From: Planctomycetota bacterium
Lineage (GTDB): Bacteria > Planctomycetota > Planctomycetia > Pirellulales > Pirellulaceae
DNA: 5,763 nucleotides
NCBI GenBank assembly: GCA_026692885.1
Contig: JAPLNJ010000710.1
Span: 1 to 5,763, forward strand
Direction of reading: 5' to 3'
Of this stretch, positions 5,760 to 5,763 are shown piece by piece (position 1 is the stretch's first letter; each line of letters opens with the position of its first letter). Made by a program: the position numbers and the translations under genes. The notes beneath the pieces are model-generated. The model did not search any database. It saw only the letters and a list, made by a program, of their open reading frames with translations, and was not told the origin of the DNA.

Positions 5760-5763
5760 GGGC

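Overview
The window looks like a piece of a planctomycete chromosome, probably from the Gemmata/Pirellula part of the phylum. This is inferred from three things. The DNA is GC-rich. One gene remnant has the C-terminus typical of the large planctomycete WD40 proteins. The intergenic DNA is packed with palindromic repeats whose chance translations (SFPRSAWER, ALKGRNK, SFPVGVC) recur across planctomycete genomes. No rRNA, tRNA, CRISPR array or recognisable transposase gene was seen.

Left part (1-2717, + strand): the 3' end of a CheW-type coupling protein gene overlaps by 4 bp a complete gene for a membrane chemoreceptor (methyl-accepting chemotaxis protein) with a large helical sensor domain, HAMP and a signalling hairpin. 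They are probably translationally coupled and belong to a chemosensory operon that begins outside the window. The receptor senses a signal, and CheW links it to the CheA kinase.

Middle part (2718-3577): about 860 bp with no credible gene. It holds a 177-bp MITE-like element with 17-bp perfect terminal inverted repeats, 14-bp flanking direct repeats and four internal hairpins. It also holds a bulged hairpin with a GCAA loop and a roughly 360-bp imperfect palindrome with internal hairpins.

Minus strand, 3578-4363: a 5'-truncated remnant of a WD40-repeat gene. One blade is left, followed by the usual helical C-terminal region. Its broken end carries a 21-bp sequence that also lies just after the chemoreceptor stop codon.

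Right part (4443-5704, + strand): a TATAAT promoter framed by a short inverted repeat drives a compact two-gene unit. The first gene starts with TTG behind a strong ribosome binding site and encodes a 192-residue protein that I read as ADP-ribosyltransferase-like (YHG and GHGIYFW motifs). The second, 14 bp downstream, encodes a 148-residue protein whose C-terminus resembles DUF3892. A possible 35-codon ORF and another palindromic repeat follow. This pair, set among gene debris and repeats, is the best candidate here for an undescribed system: a two-gene accessory cassette with a predicted nucleotide-modifying or NAD-using effector and a small partner. Its function is inferred from motifs only.
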